Below are positions 1 through 9,485 of a stretch of 64,000 bases of DNA, one piece after another (positions within the stretch are counted from its first letter, which is position 1; each line of letters starts with the position of its first letter). A program made the translations under genes and the position numbers. The notes beneath the pieces are model-generated. The model was not told the origin of the DNA and did no database searches. It saw nothing but the letters and a program-made list of their open reading frames with translations. This DNA is from Candidatus Leucobacter sulfamidivorax (GTDB lineage: Bacteria; Actinomycetota; Actinomycetes; Actinomycetales; Microbacteriaceae): positions 558,001-622,000 of the forward strand of contig QZLF01000002.1 of NCBI GenBank assembly GCA_016771945.1, given 5' to 3'.

Positions 1-1433
1 ACGGTCAGAAGATCCTGCGCACCGCGACCGCGAACGGCGTGGCTCCCAAGGAGTGGGCGGATCGCCTCGTCGAGACCGCCTGGAAGCCGCTGCTCGACAC
101 GATCGACATCTCGAACGACGACTTCATCCGCACGACCGACGCGCGCCACGAGGAGGGCGTCGCGGTGTTCCTGCAGAAGCTCTACGACGAGGGGCACGTC
201 TACGCGGGCGAGTTCGAGGCGCTCTACTGCGTCGGCTGCGAGGAGTTCAAGCCGAAGAGCGAGATCGTCGACGGCACGGGCGCCTTCGAGGGTGAGAAGG
301 TCTGCGCGATCCACTCGAAGCCGCTCGAGCTGCTGCAGGAGAAGAACTACTTCTTCAAGATGAGCGCCTTCCAGGACCGCCTGCTCGCGCTCTACGCCGA
401 GCGTCCCGACTTCGTGCAGCCCGCGAGCGCCCGCAACGAGGTCATCGCCTTCGTGCAGCAGGGACTCGAAGACCTGTCGATCTCGCGCACCTCCTTCGAC
501 TGGGGCATCCCGATCCCGTGGGACGACACGCACGTCACCTACGTCTGGTTCGACGCGCTGCTCAACTACGTCACCGCGATCGGCTACGGCAGCGACGACC
601 CCGCCACCGCGGCCGAGTTCGCGCGCCGCTGGCCGGGCAACCACCTGGTCGGCAAGGACATCCTGCGCTTCCACGCGGTCATCTGGCCGGCCATGCTCAT
701 GGCGGCGGGCCTCGAGGTGCCGGAGCACGTCTTCGCGCACGGCTGGCTGCTCGTCGGCGGCGAGAAGATGTCGAAGTCGAAGCTCACCGGCATCGCGCCG
801 AACGAGATCACCGACACCTTCGGCAGCGACGCGTTCCGCTACTACTTCATGCGCGCGATCTCCTTCGGCCACGACGGCTCGTTCAGCTGGGAGGACCTCT
901 CGGCCCGCTACCAGGCCGAGCTCGCCAACGGCTTCGGCAACCTCGCGAGCCGCGTGCTCGCGATGAACGCGAAGTACTTCGGCGGCGTCGTGCCCGCGGC
1001 CGGCGAGGAGGCCGAGGCGGACCTGGCGATCCGCGAGCTGGCCGCCTCCGTCGCGGCGGCGGCCGATGCGCGCATCGAGACCTTCGCGATCCACGAGGCC
1101 ATCGCCGAGGTGTGGCGGCTCGTCGACGCGCTGAACGGCTACATCACCGAGCAGGAGCCGTGGGTGCTCGCGAAGAGCGAGGCGGATCGCGACCGCCTGG
1201 GCACCGTGCTCGCGACCGCCACCGAGGGCCTGCGCGCGCTCGCCGAGCTGCTGCACCCCGTGATCCCGATCGCGACGGCGAAGCTGTGGGCGGCGCTCGG
1301 CGCCGAGGCGACGCTCGGTGCGCTGGACGCGCAGCCGATCCGCGAGGCCGGACGCTGGGGGCGCCTGCCCGCGGGCGCGCCGCAGCAGCCGCTCGCCGTG
1401 CTGTTCCCCCGGATCGAGGTCGAGACCCAGTGA
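1..1433 (+). CDS. metG: Methionyl-tRNA synthetase, 5' end outside window
   Basis: Charges tRNA-Met with methionine in the cytosol. The frame is open from the first bases of the window (GQKILRTATANG leads into the body), so the N-terminal HIGH region lies upstream. Visible are a zinc-knuckle segment with two Cys pairs (CVGC near 230-241, then CAIH near 304-315), the KMSKS loop (GGEKMSKSKLTG, about 757-792) and the anticodon-binding helical domain ending in a short tail. The TGA at 1431-1433 overlaps the GTG start of the next gene, so metG and tatD are translationally coupled. The identification is secure; only the true start is unknown. Confidence 0.97.
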   Translation, partial: GQKILRTATANGVAPKEWADRLVETAWKPLLDTIDISNDDFIRTTDARHEEGVAVFLQKLYDEGHVYAGEFEALYCVGCEEFKPKSEIVDGTGAFEGEKVCAIHSKPLELLQEKNYFFKMSAFQDRLLALYAERPDFVQPASARNEVIAFVQQGLEDLSISRTSFDWGIPIPWDDTHVTYVWFDALLNYVTAIGYGSDDPATAAEFARRWPGNHLVGKDILRFHAVIWPAMLMAAGLEVPEHVFAHGWLLVGGEKMSKSKLTGIAPNEITDTFGSDAFRYYFMRAISFGHDGSFSWEDLSARYQAELANGFGNLASRVLAMNAKYFGGVVPAAGEEAEADLAIRELAASVAAAADARIETFAIHEAIAEVWRLVDALNGYITEQEPWVLAKSEADRDRLGTVLATATEGLRALAELLHPVIPIATAKLWAALGAEATLGALDAQPIREAGRWGRLPAGAPQQPLAVLFPRIEVETQ

Positions 1434-2386
1434 GCAGTGAGCCGCAGGCCGAGCCTGCCGAGACCGGAGGCGGGCCGACCGGTGGGCTGCGCAAGCGCTC
1501 GTCGTCGGCGGCCGGGAACGGCGGATCGCGCGACCTGACCCGGCCCCCGGCCCCCGAGCCGCTGCCCGTCCCGGTCTACGACAACCACACGCACCTCGAG
1601 TTCGAGGACGGGCTCGACGTGCTCGACCCGCTCGACTCGCTCGCGCGAGCCGAGGCCGTGGGCGTCGCGGGCGTCGTGCAGGTGGGCACCGACCTCGAGA
1701 CGAGCCGCTGGGGCGCCGAGCTCGCGGCGAGCGACCCGCGCGTGCTCGCCGCGGTGGCGCTGCACCCGAACGAGGCGCCGAAGCTCTTCGCCGCGGGGAG
1801 GCTGTGCGAGCAGCTCAGCGAGATCGCCCGCCTCGCCGCGCAGCCGCGCGTGCGCGCGGTGGGGGAGACGGGGCTCGACTTCTTCCGCACCGGAGAGGAC
1901 GGCCGCGACGCGCAGATCGAGTCGTTCGAGGCGCACATCGACATTGCGAAGGCGAACGGCATCGCCCTGCAGATCCACGACCGCGACGCGCACGAGGCCG
2001 TCGTCGCGACGCTGAAGCGCGTGGGCGCCCCCGAGCGCACCGTGCTGCACTGCTTCTCGGGCGACGCGGCGCTGGCCCGGGTCTGCGCCGAGCACGGCTG
2101 GTACCTCTCCTTCGCCGGCACCATGACGTTCAAGAACGCGCCGGCGCTGCGCGAGGCGCTCGCCGTGGCCGACCCCTCGCGCGTGCTGGTCGAGACCGAC
2201 GCGCCCTTCCTCACGCCCGAGCCCTTCCGCGGCCGGCCGAACGCGCCCTACCTCATGCCGCACACCGTGCGCCGCATGGCCGAGGTGCTGGACGAGCCGG
2301 TCGAGGAGCTGTGCGCCCGGCTCGCGGCGAACACCGAGCGCGTGTACGGATCTTGGGGCGACGATCTTCCCGGCGAGGCCGCATGA
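1430..2386 (+). CDS. tatD: TatD-family metal-dependent DNase/hydrolase
   Basis: A TIM-barrel metal-dependent hydrolase. Family members act as 3'-5' exonuclease or D-aminoacyl-tRNA deacylase. Metal ligands are visible in YDNHTHLEF (HxH), VGETGLDFF, HCFSG and VETDAPFLTP. The GTG at 1430 overlaps the metG stop by 4 bp, and the gene ends in an ATGA overlap with rsmA. The protein has 318 residues. Its first 40 or so residues are a low-complexity Pro/Gly/Ser extension before the barrel. That extension starts with a tract (1448-1468) closely resembling the REP-like half-site found inside mfd, so it may be repeat-derived. Confidence 0.93.
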   Translation: MSSEPQAEPAETGGGPTGGLRKRSSSAAGNGGSRDLTRPPAPEPLPVPVYDNHTHLEFEDGLDVLDPLDSLARAEAVGVAGVVQVGTDLETSRWGAELAASDPRVLAAVALHPNEAPKLFAAGRLCEQLSEIARLAAQPRVRAVGETGLDFFRTGEDGRDAQIESFEAHIDIAKANGIALQIHDRDAHEAVVATLKRVGAPERTVLHCFSGDAALARVCAEHGWYLSFAGTMTFKNAPALREALAVADPSRVLVETDAPFLTPEPFRGRPNAPYLMPHTVRRMAEVLDEPVEELCARLAANTERVYGSWGDDLPGEAA

Positions 2387-3228
2387 GCCTGCTCGGTCCC
2401 GCCGAAGTACGGGAGCTCGCCGAGCGCCTGGGCGTCTCGCCCACGAAGAAGCTCGGCCAGAACTTCGTGATCGACCCGAACACGGTCCGCAAGATCGTGC
2501 GCCTCGCGGGCGTCGAGCCGGGGGACCGCGCGATCGAGGTGGGGCCGGGCCTCGGGTCCCTCACGCTCGGGCTGCTCGAGGCGGGCGCCGCGGTGACCGC
2601 GATCGAGATCGACCACCGGCTCGCCGCAGAGCTGCCGCACACGGTCGCCGCCATGCAGCCGGAGGCGGTCGCGCGGCTGTCGGTGATCCGCTCCGATGCG
2701 CTCGACGTCACCCCCTCCGACTTCGCGGACACCCCAGAGATCTTGGTCGCGAACCTGCCCTACAACGTGTCGGTGCCGATCCTCATGCACCTGCTCGAGA
2801 TCGTGCCCTCGCTGCGGGCCGGGCTCGTCATGGTGCAGGCCGAGGTCGGGCACCGCATCGCAGCGAGCCCGGGCTCGAAGGAGTACGGGGCGCCGAGCGC
2901 GAAGGCCGCCTGGTACGGGGACTGGCGCCTCGCGGGCACCGTGAGCCGTCGCATCTTCTGGCCCGTGCCGGGCGTCGACTCGGTGCTCGTCGGCTACGCG
3001 CGGCGCGGGACGCCGCTCGGATCGGTCGCGGAGCGATCCGCGACCTTCGACCTCGTGAACGCCGCCTTCGCGCAGCGCCGCAAGATGCTGCGGCAGTCGC
3101 TGCAGCCCGTGCTCGGGCCGCTCGACCGTGCCGTCGCGGCGATGGAGGCCGCGGGGGTCGATCCCGCAGCCCGCGCCGAGCAGCTCGGCATCGAGGACTT
3201 CCTCGCCATCGCGCGGGCGGCCGCCTAG
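2383..3228 (+). CDS. rsmA: 16S rRNA (adenine1518/1519-N6)-dimethyltransferase
   Basis: Dimethylates the two adjacent adenines in helix 45 of 16S rRNA using SAM during 30S maturation. The 281-residue protein carries the KsgA hallmarks: [10 protein letters not shown] near the N-terminus, SAM motif [13 protein letters not shown], and catalytic motif IV NLPYN. The ATG lies inside the tatD stop (ATGA). In many actinobacteria ispE follows directly; here fdhD and a molybdoenzyme gene intervene. A short hairpin (CCGCC 3231-3235 / GGCGG 3243-3247) follows the stop and may be a weak terminator. Confidence 0.97.
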   Translation: MSLLGPAEVRELAERLGVSPTKKLGQNFVIDPNTVRKIVRLAGVEPGDRAIEVGPGLGSLTLGLLEAGAAVTAIEIDHRLAAELPHTVAAMQPEAVARLSVIRSDALDVTPSDFADTPEILVANLPYNVSVPILMHLLEIVPSLRAGLVMVQAEVGHRIAASPGSKEYGAPSAKAAWYGDWRLAGTVSRRIFWPVPGVDSVLVGYARRGTPLGSVAERSATFDLVNAAFAQRRKMLRQSLQPVLGPLDRAVAAMEAAGVDPAARAEQLGIEDFLAIARAAA

Positions 3229-3271
3229 CCCCGCCTTGCCCCGGCGGACCCCTCCGTGCTACTCAAGAGGG

Positions 3272-4099
3272 GTGTCCCGCATCACCTCACGCCGCCGCGT
3301 CACCCGCATCACGGTCGGGGAGTCCCCGCGCCGCCTCTCCGACCTCCTCGCCGCCGAGGAGCCGCTCGAGATCCGCGTGCTCGGCCGCTCGCTCGCGGTG
3401 ACGATGCGCACCCCCGGCCACGACTTCGAGCTCGCCGCCGGCTTCCTCGTCTCCGAGGGGGTGATCCATCGCGGCGATCAGCTGATGACCGTCGCCTATT
3501 GCGCCGGGAACGACGGCGAGGGCGGGAACACCTACAACATCCTCGACGTGGTCCTGGCCCCGGGCGTCGATCCGCCCGACCCGAGCCTCGAGCGCAACTT
3601 CACTACGACCAGCTCCTGCGGGCTCTGCGGCAAGGCGAGCATCGACTCGGTGCGCACGCAGTCGCGCTTCACGGTGGCCGTGGATCCCCTGAAGCTGAGC
3701 CCCGAGGCGCTCACGGGCTTCCCCGAGCAGCTGCGGGCGGCCCAGGCGGTGTTCGACCGCACGGGCGGCCTGCACGCCGCCGCGCTCTTCGACGGCGCGA
3801 CCGGCGAGATGCTGGTGCTGCGCGAGGACGTGGGACGGCACAACGCGGTCGACAAGGTCGTGGGGTGGGCGCTGATGAACGGGCGGATCCCGGCCCGCGG
3901 CTGCGTGCTCATGGTCTCGGGTCGGGCGAGCTTCGAGCTCACGCAGAAGGCGCTCATGGCGGGGATCCCGATGCTCGCCGCGGTGTCCGCGCCGTCCTCG
4001 CTCGCGGCCGATCTCGCCGAGGAGGTCGGCATGACGCTCGTCGGCTTCCTGCGCGGGCCCTCGATGGTGGTCTACAGCCGGGCGGATCGCCTGGTGTGA
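3272..4099 (+). CDS. fdhD: Formate dehydrogenase sulfurtransferase FdhD
   Basis: FdhD transfers sulfur from a cysteine desulfurase to the bis-MGD cofactor of formate-dehydrogenase-type enzymes and is needed for their activity. The 275-residue protein shows the family pattern [16 protein letters not shown], the loop [12 protein letters not shown] carrying the sulfur-relay Cys pair, and [12 protein letters not shown]. The GTG at 3272 was chosen because it follows GAGGG and precedes [10 protein letters not shown], the usual basic N-terminus; the upstream continuation overlaps rsmA. The gene is convergent with the YdeP-like molybdoenzyme with a 3-bp gap, which is its likely client. Confidence 0.95.
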   Translation: MSRITSRRRVTRITVGESPRRLSDLLAAEEPLEIRVLGRSLAVTMRTPGHDFELAAGFLVSEGVIHRGDQLMTVAYCAGNDGEGGNTYNILDVVLAPGVDPPDPSLERNFTTTSSCGLCGKASIDSVRTQSRFTVAVDPLKLSPEALTGFPEQLRAAQAVFDRTGGLHAAALFDGATGEMLVLREDVGRHNAVDKVVGWALMNGRIPARGCVLMVSGRASFELTQKALMAGIPMLAAVSAPSSLAADLAEEVGMTLVGFLRGPSMVVYSRADRLV

Positions 4100-4102
4100 T
4101 CC

Positions 4103-6427
4103 TCAGACCACGACGGGGCGCCCCACGCCCACCGGCGTGCTCGACGGCTCGAGGCGGATCACGACGGCCTTCGACACCGGGGTGTTGCTCTCGAGGGCCG
4201 TGCTGTCGAGCGGCACGAGCACGTTCGCCTCGGGGAAGTAGGCCGCCGCGCAGCCGCGCGCCGTCGGGAAGGCGACCGCGCGGAAGCCGCGCAGCACCCG
4301 ATCGGGCTGGTCCTTCCACTCGCTGAAGATGTCGACCGTCTGGTCGTCCTCGATGCCGAGCTCCGCGAGATCGTCAGGGTGCACGAAGATCACCGAACGG
4401 CCCTTCTTGATGCCCCGGTAGCGGTCGTTCAGACTGTAGATCGTCGTGTTGAACTGGTCGTGCGAGCGGACGGTCTGCAGCAGCAGCCGCCCCGGCGGGC
4501 ACTCGACGTGCTCGAGCTCGTTGACCGTGATGCGGGCCTTGCCCGTCGCGGTGTCGAAGCGCCGCGCGTCGCGCGGACCGTTCGGCAGCACGAAGCCGTC
4601 GCGCCGCCGCGTCTTCTCGTTGTAGCCCGCGCACCCCGGCACGACCCGCGAGATGTGATCGCGGATCACGTCGTAGTCGTCGATCATGCCGAGCCAGTCG
4701 ATGCCGTGCCGGTCGCCGAGCACGGCGTGCGCCATGCCGGCCACGATCGCGGTCTCCGACCGCATCTGCGACGAGATCGGCTTGATCTGGCCGTGCGACG
4801 CGTGCACGGCGCAGACGGAGTCCTCCACCGTCACGTACTGCGGCCCCGAGGCCTGCATGTCGACCTCGGTGCGCCCGAGCACCGGCAGGATGAGCGCCTC
4901 CTCGCCGGTGATCACGTGCGAGCGGTTGAGCTTCGTCGACAGCTGCACGCTGAGCCGGGTCCTGCGCATCGCCGATTCCGCCAGATTCGTGTCGGAGATC
5001 GCGCCGAGCAGATTGCCGCCGAGGCCGACCCAGACCTTGATGCGCCCCTCGTCGAGCGCGCGGATGCCGTTCACCGCGTCGACGCCGTGGTCCCGCGGCG
5101 GCTCGAAACCGAACTCGCGCCCCAGCGCGTCGAGGAACGAGTCGGGCATCTGCTCCCACACGCCCATCGTGCGATCGCCCTGCACGTTGCTGTGCCCGCG
5201 CACCGGCGAGGCTCCCGCGCCCGGCTTACCGATGTTGCCGCGCAGCAGCAGGAGGTTGATGATCTCCCTGATCGTGTCGACCGCCTTGCGGTGCTGCGTG
5301 ATGCCCATCGCCCAGCAGATGATGGTGCGATCCGACGCGATGTAGCGCTCGGCCAGCTCGTCGATCTCGACCTCGGCGAGACCGGTCGCGAGCGCCACCT
5401 CGCGCTCGTCGAGCCGGTCCATGTGCGCCTCGAAGGCCTCGAAGCCGTCGCAGTACCGCTCGATGAAGTCGCGGTCGAGCACGGTGCCCGGCGCACGCCG
5501 TTCGGCGTCGAGCACGCGCTTCGACAGCGCCTGCAGCAGCGCCATGTCGCCGCCCGAGCGGATCTGCAGGAACTGATCCGCGATCTTGATCGCCTTGCCG
5601 AAGTAGCCGCGCACGCTCTGCGGATCCTTGTACCCGATGAGCCCCGCCTCGGGCAGCGGATTGACCGCGACGATGCGCGCCCCGTTCTCCTTCGCGTGCT
5701 GCAGCGCGGTCAGCATGCGCGGGTGGTTCGTGCCGGGATTCTGCCCCATGATGATGATCAGCTCCGCCTTGGCGAAGTCGTCGTAGGCGACGGTCGACTT
5801 GCCGATGCCGACCGTCTGCAGCATTGCCGTACCGGTGGACTCGTGGCACATGTTCGAGCAGTCGGGCAGATTGTTGGTGCCGAGCACCCGGGCGAAGAGC
5901 TGGTACAGGAACGCCGCCTCGTTGGAGGCGCGCCCGCTCGTGTAGAAGGCGGCCTCGTTCGGGTCGTCGAGCGCGTTCAGGTGCCTGGCGATGATCTGGA
6001 AGGCGCGGTCCCAGCCGACGGGCTCGTAGTGATCCGATCCCGCCGCCTTGTAGACGGGCTCGATGATCCGCCCCTGCATGCCGAGCCAGTACTCGGTCCG
6101 GTCCTCCAGCGAGCTGAGCGAGTGCTCCTCCCAGAACGAGCGCTCGACCTTCAGCGGCGTCGCCTCCCAGGTCACCGCCTTCGCGCCGTTCTCGCAGAAC
6201 TCGGCGACCTTGCGATGATCGGGATCGGGCCAGGCGCAGCTCATGCAGTCGAAGCCGTCCTTGTGGTTGATCTTCAGCATGAGGCGTGCGGTGCGTCCGA
6301 GGCCCATCTGCTTGATCGCGGGCTCCATCGAGTGCAGCACGCCGCCGAAGCCGGCAGCGAACTCCTTCGGCGGGGAGATCTCGATGTCGGCGTCGGAGAA
6401 GTCCTCGCCGGGTGCCTTCGGTGCCAT
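4103..6427 (-). CDS. FdhF/YdeP-family molybdopterin oxidoreductase
   Basis: Predicted bis-MGD oxidoreductase, 774 residues, of the YdeP/FdhF branch related to formate dehydrogenase alpha chains. The N-terminus has CMSC (residues 61-64) in place of the four-Cys 4Fe-4S motif of classical formate dehydrogenases, as in YdeP. A Cys-His pair (C194-H195 in SNMCHESTG) sits where the Mo-ligating Cys/Sec of FdhH lies. Cofactor-binding stretches include IIIMGQNPGTNHPRM and the C-terminal dinucleotide-binding domain. The physiological substrate of this branch is not settled; E. coli YdeP is linked to acid resistance. No signal peptide is seen, so it is cytosolic. Confidence 0.9.
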   Translation of the reverse strand: MAPKAPGEDFSDADIEISPPKEFAAGFGGVLHSMEPAIKQMGLGRTARLMLKINHKDGFDCMSCAWPDPDHRKVAEFCENGAKAVTWEATPLKVERSFWEEHSLSSLEDRTEYWLGMQGRIIEPVYKAAGSDHYEPVGWDRAFQIIARHLNALDDPNEAAFYTSGRASNEAAFLYQLFARVLGTNNLPDCSNMCHESTGTAMLQTVGIGKSTVAYDDFAKAELIIIMGQNPGTNHPRMLTALQHAKENGARIVAVNPLPEAGLIGYKDPQSVRGYFGKAIKIADQFLQIRSGGDMALLQALSKRVLDAERRAPGTVLDRDFIERYCDGFEAFEAHMDRLDEREVALATGLAEVEIDELAERYIASDRTIICWAMGITQHRKAVDTIREIINLLLLRGNIGKPGAGASPVRGHSNVQGDRTMGVWEQMPDSFLDALGREFGFEPPRDHGVDAVNGIRALDEGRIKVWVGLGGNLLGAISDTNLAESAMRRTRLSVQLSTKLNRSHVITGEEALILPVLGRTEVDMQASGPQYVTVEDSVCAVHASHGQIKPISSQMRSETAIVAGMAHAVLGDRHGIDWLGMIDDYDVIRDHISRVVPGCAGYNEKTRRRDGFVLPNGPRDARRFDTATGKARITVNELEHVECPPGRLLLQTVRSHDQFNTTIYSLNDRYRGIKKGRSVIFVHPDDLAELGIEDDQTVDIFSEWKDQPDRVLRGFRAVAFPTARGCAAAYFPEANVLVPLDSTALESNTPVSKAVVIRLEPSSTPVGVGRPVVV

Positions 6428-6513
6428 GCGCGCCCTCCGTGCGGATCGGGGACCGGGGTACGACCACTCTATCCCCGGCTCGCTCCGCGCGGCGGGTGCA
6501 GTAGCGTTGACCC

Positions 6514-7452
6514 ATGGGCAGTGAGGGGGAGGCGCGGCGGATCACGGTGCGCGCACCCGGCAAGATCAACGTCTGCTTCCGCGTCGGCGCGCTGCAGGAC
6601 GACGGCTACCACGACGTCGCCTCGCTCTACCTCGCGGTCTCCGTGTTCGAGCAGGTGACCGCCGCCCCGGCGGAGGGCTTCTCGGTGGGCTTCACGGGCC
6701 CGATCGACACGAGCGGCCTCGCCGTCGACGAGTCGAACCTCGCGCTGCGGGCGGCACGGCTGCTCGCAGCGCGCGTGGGCCACCCGGGCGGAGTCGCGCT
6801 GACGATCGAGAAGCACGTGCCCATCGCGGGCGGGATGGGGGGCGGATCGGCCGACGCCGCGGCGACACTGCTCGCCTGCGACGAGCTCTGGGGCACCGGG
6901 CTCGGCCGGGCGGGGCTCGCGCCCCTGGCGGCGAGCCTCGGCGCCGACGTGCCCTTCGCGCTCGAGGGCGGCGTCGCCGTGGGCACGGGCCGCGGCGACG
7001 AGCTGAGCCCCGCCCTCGCGCGGGGACCCTTCCACTGGGTGCTCGTGCTCTTCGACGAGGGGCTCTCGACGCCCGTCGTCTACGGCGAGCTCGACCTGCA
7101 CCGGCGGCGGCACGCGGCGGTGCTGCCGCCCGTGCCCGACGCCGTGCGGGTGGACGCCGAGGCGCTGCAGGCGATGCGAGCCGGGGATCCCGTGGCCCTC
7201 GCCGAGGCGCTGCACAACGACCTCCAGGTGTCGGCGCTGCACCTGATGCCCCGACTCGCCGAGGTGCTCGAGCTCGGGGAGTCGAGCGGGGCGCTCGCGG
7301 GCATCGTCTCGGGCTCGGGACCGACGCTCGCCTTCCTCGCCCCCGACGCCGCCGCGGCGGCGGCGCTGCGCGGGGTGCTCGTCCGCGAGGGGCTGCGCGC
7401 GCTGACGGCGACGGGCCCCGTGCCGGGCGCCCGCGTGCTGCGCGCCGCCTGA
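6514..7452 (+). CDS. ispE: 4-diphosphocytidyl-2-C-methyl-D-erythritol kinase
   Basis: GHMP kinase of the MEP isoprenoid pathway that phosphorylates CDP-methylerythritol. The 312 residues include the substrate motif [13 protein letters not shown] at the N-terminus, the glycine-rich ATP loop [17 protein letters not shown], and the C-terminal GSGPTLAFL motif. The ATG at 6514 fits the family start although no strong ribosome site precedes it. It lies divergent from the molybdoenzyme with an 86-bp gap that must hold both promoters. It is the last housekeeping gene of the left block before the accessory region. Confidence 0.95.
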   Translation: MGSEGEARRITVRAPGKINVCFRVGALQDDGYHDVASLYLAVSVFEQVTAAPAEGFSVGFTGPIDTSGLAVDESNLALRAARLLAARVGHPGGVALTIEKHVPIAGGMGGGSADAAATLLACDELWGTGLGRAGLAPLAASLGADVPFALEGGVAVGTGRGDELSPALARGPFHWVLVLFDEGLSTPVVYGELDLHRRRHAAVLPPVPDAVRVDAEALQAMRAGDPVALAEALHNDLQVSALHLMPRLAEVLELGESSGALAGIVSGSGPTLAFLAPDAAAAAALRGVLVREGLRALTATGPVPGARVLRAA

Positions 7453-7525
7453 CCTCTCGGCATCCTGCCTCGCCGGCATCTTGACCCGCCGGAATAGGGG
7501 AGCGGCGGGCCGCGTTCCACCGAAC

Positions 7526-8254
7526 ATGAGCGAGGAAGCCCAGACGCAGGATCCCTCGGACGATCCGGCGGTCCGCCCGTCGATCCACGTGGAGGTCTGG
7601 TTCGACGTCCGCTGCCCCTGGTGCTACCTCGGCAAGCGCCGTCTCGAACGGGCGATCGAGCTCTTCGCCGCGGACGGAACCGGGGTGCCGGTGACGGTGA
7701 GCCATCGCAGCTTCGAGCTCGCGCCCGGGATGCCCGAGCGCTTCGAGGGCACCGAGGCCGAGTACCTGCTGCGGTACGAGGGCGTCCCGCTCGAGCAGTC
7801 GGCGCGCACGCTGCCCGCGCTGCGCGAGCTCGGCGCGAGCGAGGGAGTCGACCTGCGCTTCGACGAGCTCGTCGAGGTGAACACGCGCCGCGCGCACCGG
7901 GTGTTCCAGCTCGGCCGCGACCGGGGCCTCGGCGAGGAGCTGCTCGAGCGGCTCTTCGCCGCCTACTTCACCGAGTGCAGGGATCTGGCGGATCCCGAGA
8001 CCCTCGCGGCGCTCGCCGCCGAGGCCGGACTCGACCGGGACGAGGCGCTCGCGATCGCCTCGGGCTCGGACCTCGCCGAGGCGGGCCGCTGGGACCGGGT
8101 GGTCGAGAAGGAGGACGTGCGCGCCCGCATGCTGGGCACGGCGGGAGTGCCCTTCGCCCTCGTCAACGCGAAGTACTCGATCTCGGGAGCCCAGCGTCCC
8201 GAGGTCTTCGCCGAGGCGCTGCGCGAGGTCGTGCGGCGCGACTTCTTGTCATAG
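7526..8254 (+). CDS. DsbA-family (FrnE-like) oxidoreductase, 3' end altered by island insertion
   Basis: Cytosolic thioredoxin-fold protein of the FrnE/DsbA family with the CPWC redox motif in WFDVRCPWCYLGKRR near residue 35. No signal peptide is present. The ATG at 7526 gives the usual short leader; an upstream in-frame start at 7481 would add residues without family support. The last residues read RRDF-LS-stop because an IS5-like fragment begins right after the codon for Phe. The duplicate of this 3' end at 13411-13511 continues to RRDF-G-stop, probably the original ending. A paralogue, once its direct neighbour, follows the island at 13577. Confidence 0.9.
   Translation: MSEEAQTQDPSDDPAVRPSIHVEVWFDVRCPWCYLGKRRLERAIELFAADGTGVPVTVSHRSFELAPGMPERFEGTEAEYLLRYEGVPLEQSARTLPALRELGASEGVDLRFDELVEVNTRRAHRVFQLGRDRGLGEELLERLFAAYFTECRDLADPETLAALAAEAGLDRDEALAIASGSDLAEAGRWDRVVEKEDVRARMLGTAGVPFALVNAKYSISGAQRPEVFAEALREVVRRDFLS
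8145..8245 (+). repeat. 101-bp direct repeat, left copy (frnE 3' end)
   Basis: These 101 bases recur at 13411-13511 with a single difference (CAGCGTCCC here, CAGCGCCCC there). Identity begins at GAGTGCCC and ends at CGACTTC. The copies bound a 5.2-kb segment carrying trkA, trkH and nhaA. They look like the edges of an insertion that duplicated the 3' end of frnE, as att sites of integrative elements do, although no integrase gene remains inside. Confidence 0.95.
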
Positions 8255-8455
8255 CGCGTCGTAAGGCCTCGCCATTGCTGCATAAGGTTGAAGGCCCGCT
8301 CGACCACGCTCCGATCCTTGTGCTTCTCGACGTCGAACCCTGGAGGTCTGCCGCCCCGGCTGCCCTTGCATTTGCGTGAGGTGATCTCGGTGATCTTTTC
8401 GGGGATGGCCGCCCCGATACGAGGCCCCGGAGATAGCCGCGGTTCATACTGATCC
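8246..8455 (-). pseudogene. IS5-family transposase remnant
   Basis: Read on the minus strand, about 70 codons match the C-terminal part of IS5-family transposases: AAIPEKITEITSRKCKGSRGGRPP, then a KDRSVVERAFNLMQQWRGLTTRYDK block containing the catalytic Glu region. The intact transposase at 19.8 kb has the parallel stretch VIERGYCRVKQWRGLATRYDK, but the two differ enough to be separate elements. A frameshift separates the NRGYLRG part from the rest. The fragment starts at the frnE junction and stops near a truncated DUF389 gene, so both ends are broken. The right boundary is approximate. Confidence 0.75.
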
Positions 8456-8732
8456 CATCCCGCTGACTGTAGCGACTGTTGCCAGCACTACCGATGCGTT
8501 TCGGATGGGGCAGGTTCAGCAGATCGCCCGAGACTGGGTGCAGGGCACCGAGTGGGAGATGCTCAGTGTGACCGCCGACGCTGATTCCCTCAAAATCAGG
8601 GTGACCGGCCCCGATCCGGCCCCCTCCACCGCGGAACTCGCAGAGAAGCTGGACGACGCCGGTATCGATGCGCGCGCTGTCAAAGTCGAGCTGATCCCGT
8701 CCAGGACAGTGAACTTGAGTTCCATCGACTAG
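8454..8732 (+). pseudogene. 5'-truncated DUF389-type membrane protein, C-terminal tail
   Basis: The open frame reads IPLTVATVASTTDAFRMGQVQQIARDW and continues to SSID-stop. This resembles the soluble C-terminal tail of actinobacterial DUF389 proteins (predicted membrane proteins of unknown function), from my knowledge of that family rather than a search. The expected membrane segments are missing because the IS5 remnant cuts into the 5' side. An ATG at 8505 could give a 75-residue product, but no ribosome site supports it. It converges on trkA. Confidence 0.5.
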
Positions 8733-8761
8733 GGTACCGGGGCAGTAGTATTGGCCGGTGG

Positions 8762-9457
8762 TCAGCGCAGTTGCGCGAACGCTTCGACGCGGATCGTCGG
8801 GCCGACGACGAGCATCGTGTCGCCGGCGTGCAGGATCGTGCCGGCTTCGGCGTTGCGCCAGGGCTCGCCCGGGGTGCGGTAGGCGGCGACGGTGACCTGG
8901 TGGGTCGTGCGTACGCCGGCGTCGCTGAGGGTGATGCCGTGCAGTGCGGTGGGGGCTGCGGTCTTCACCATCGCGTAGCCGGGGTCGATCTCGACGTAGT
9001 CCGCGGCGGCGCCGCGCACGAGGTGGGCGACGCGGCGGCCCATGTCGCGTTCCGGGGAGAGGACGCGGTGCACGCCGAGCTGCTCGAGGATGAGGGCGTG
9101 CTGCTCGTCGTCGGCCTTCGCCCACACGACCGGAACCTTGAGCCGCAGCAGCAGCGAGGCGGTAAGGATCGAGACCTTGATGTCCGAGCCGACGGCCACC
9201 ACGACCCGGTCGAAGCCGCCGATGCCGAGCTCCTCGAGCACGTCGAGTTTCGTCGAATCCGCCCGCACCGCCTGGGTCAGGCGCCCGCTCATGCCCTGCA
9301 CGATCGTATCGTCCAGATCGATGCCGAGCACCTCGGTACCGGTGTCCATAAGCTCGAGCGCGAGAGAGGAACCGAACCTGCCGAGTCCGATGACCGCGAC
9401 GGAATCGGCTTCGGCGATCCGGTGCATCGGGCCGGTGGAAGAGTGTCGCTTGGGCAT
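8762..9457 (-). CDS. trkA: Trk/Ktr potassium uptake regulatory subunit, TrkA family
   Basis: Cytosolic RCK (KTN) subunit that gates the TrkH/KtrB channel in response to nucleotides. The Rossmann motif VIGLGRFGSS near residues 22-31 and the alternating NAD-binding strand ends (GIDLDD, VRADSTK) are clear. The second half is a TrkA_C ligand domain ending VVGPTIRVEAFAQLR. The ATG at 9457 (MPKRHSS) is preferred over TTG 9478 because the purine run GAAAGAAG sits just upstream. It is the second gene of a minus-strand operon with trkH, 28 bp apart. Confidence 0.92.
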   Translation of the reverse strand: MPKRHSSTGPMHRIAEADSVAVIGLGRFGSSLALELMDTGTEVLGIDLDDTIVQGMSGRLTQAVRADSTKLDVLEELGIGGFDRVVVAVGSDIKVSILTASLLLRLKVPVVWAKADDEQHALILEQLGVHRVLSPERDMGRRVAHLVRGAAADYVEIDPGYAMVKTAAPTALHGITLSDAGVRTTHQVTVAAYRTPGEPWRNAEAGTILHAGDTMLVVGPTIRVEAFAQLR

Positions 9458-9485
9458 ACGGGAGTGCTTCTTTCGCAAGGGGAGG

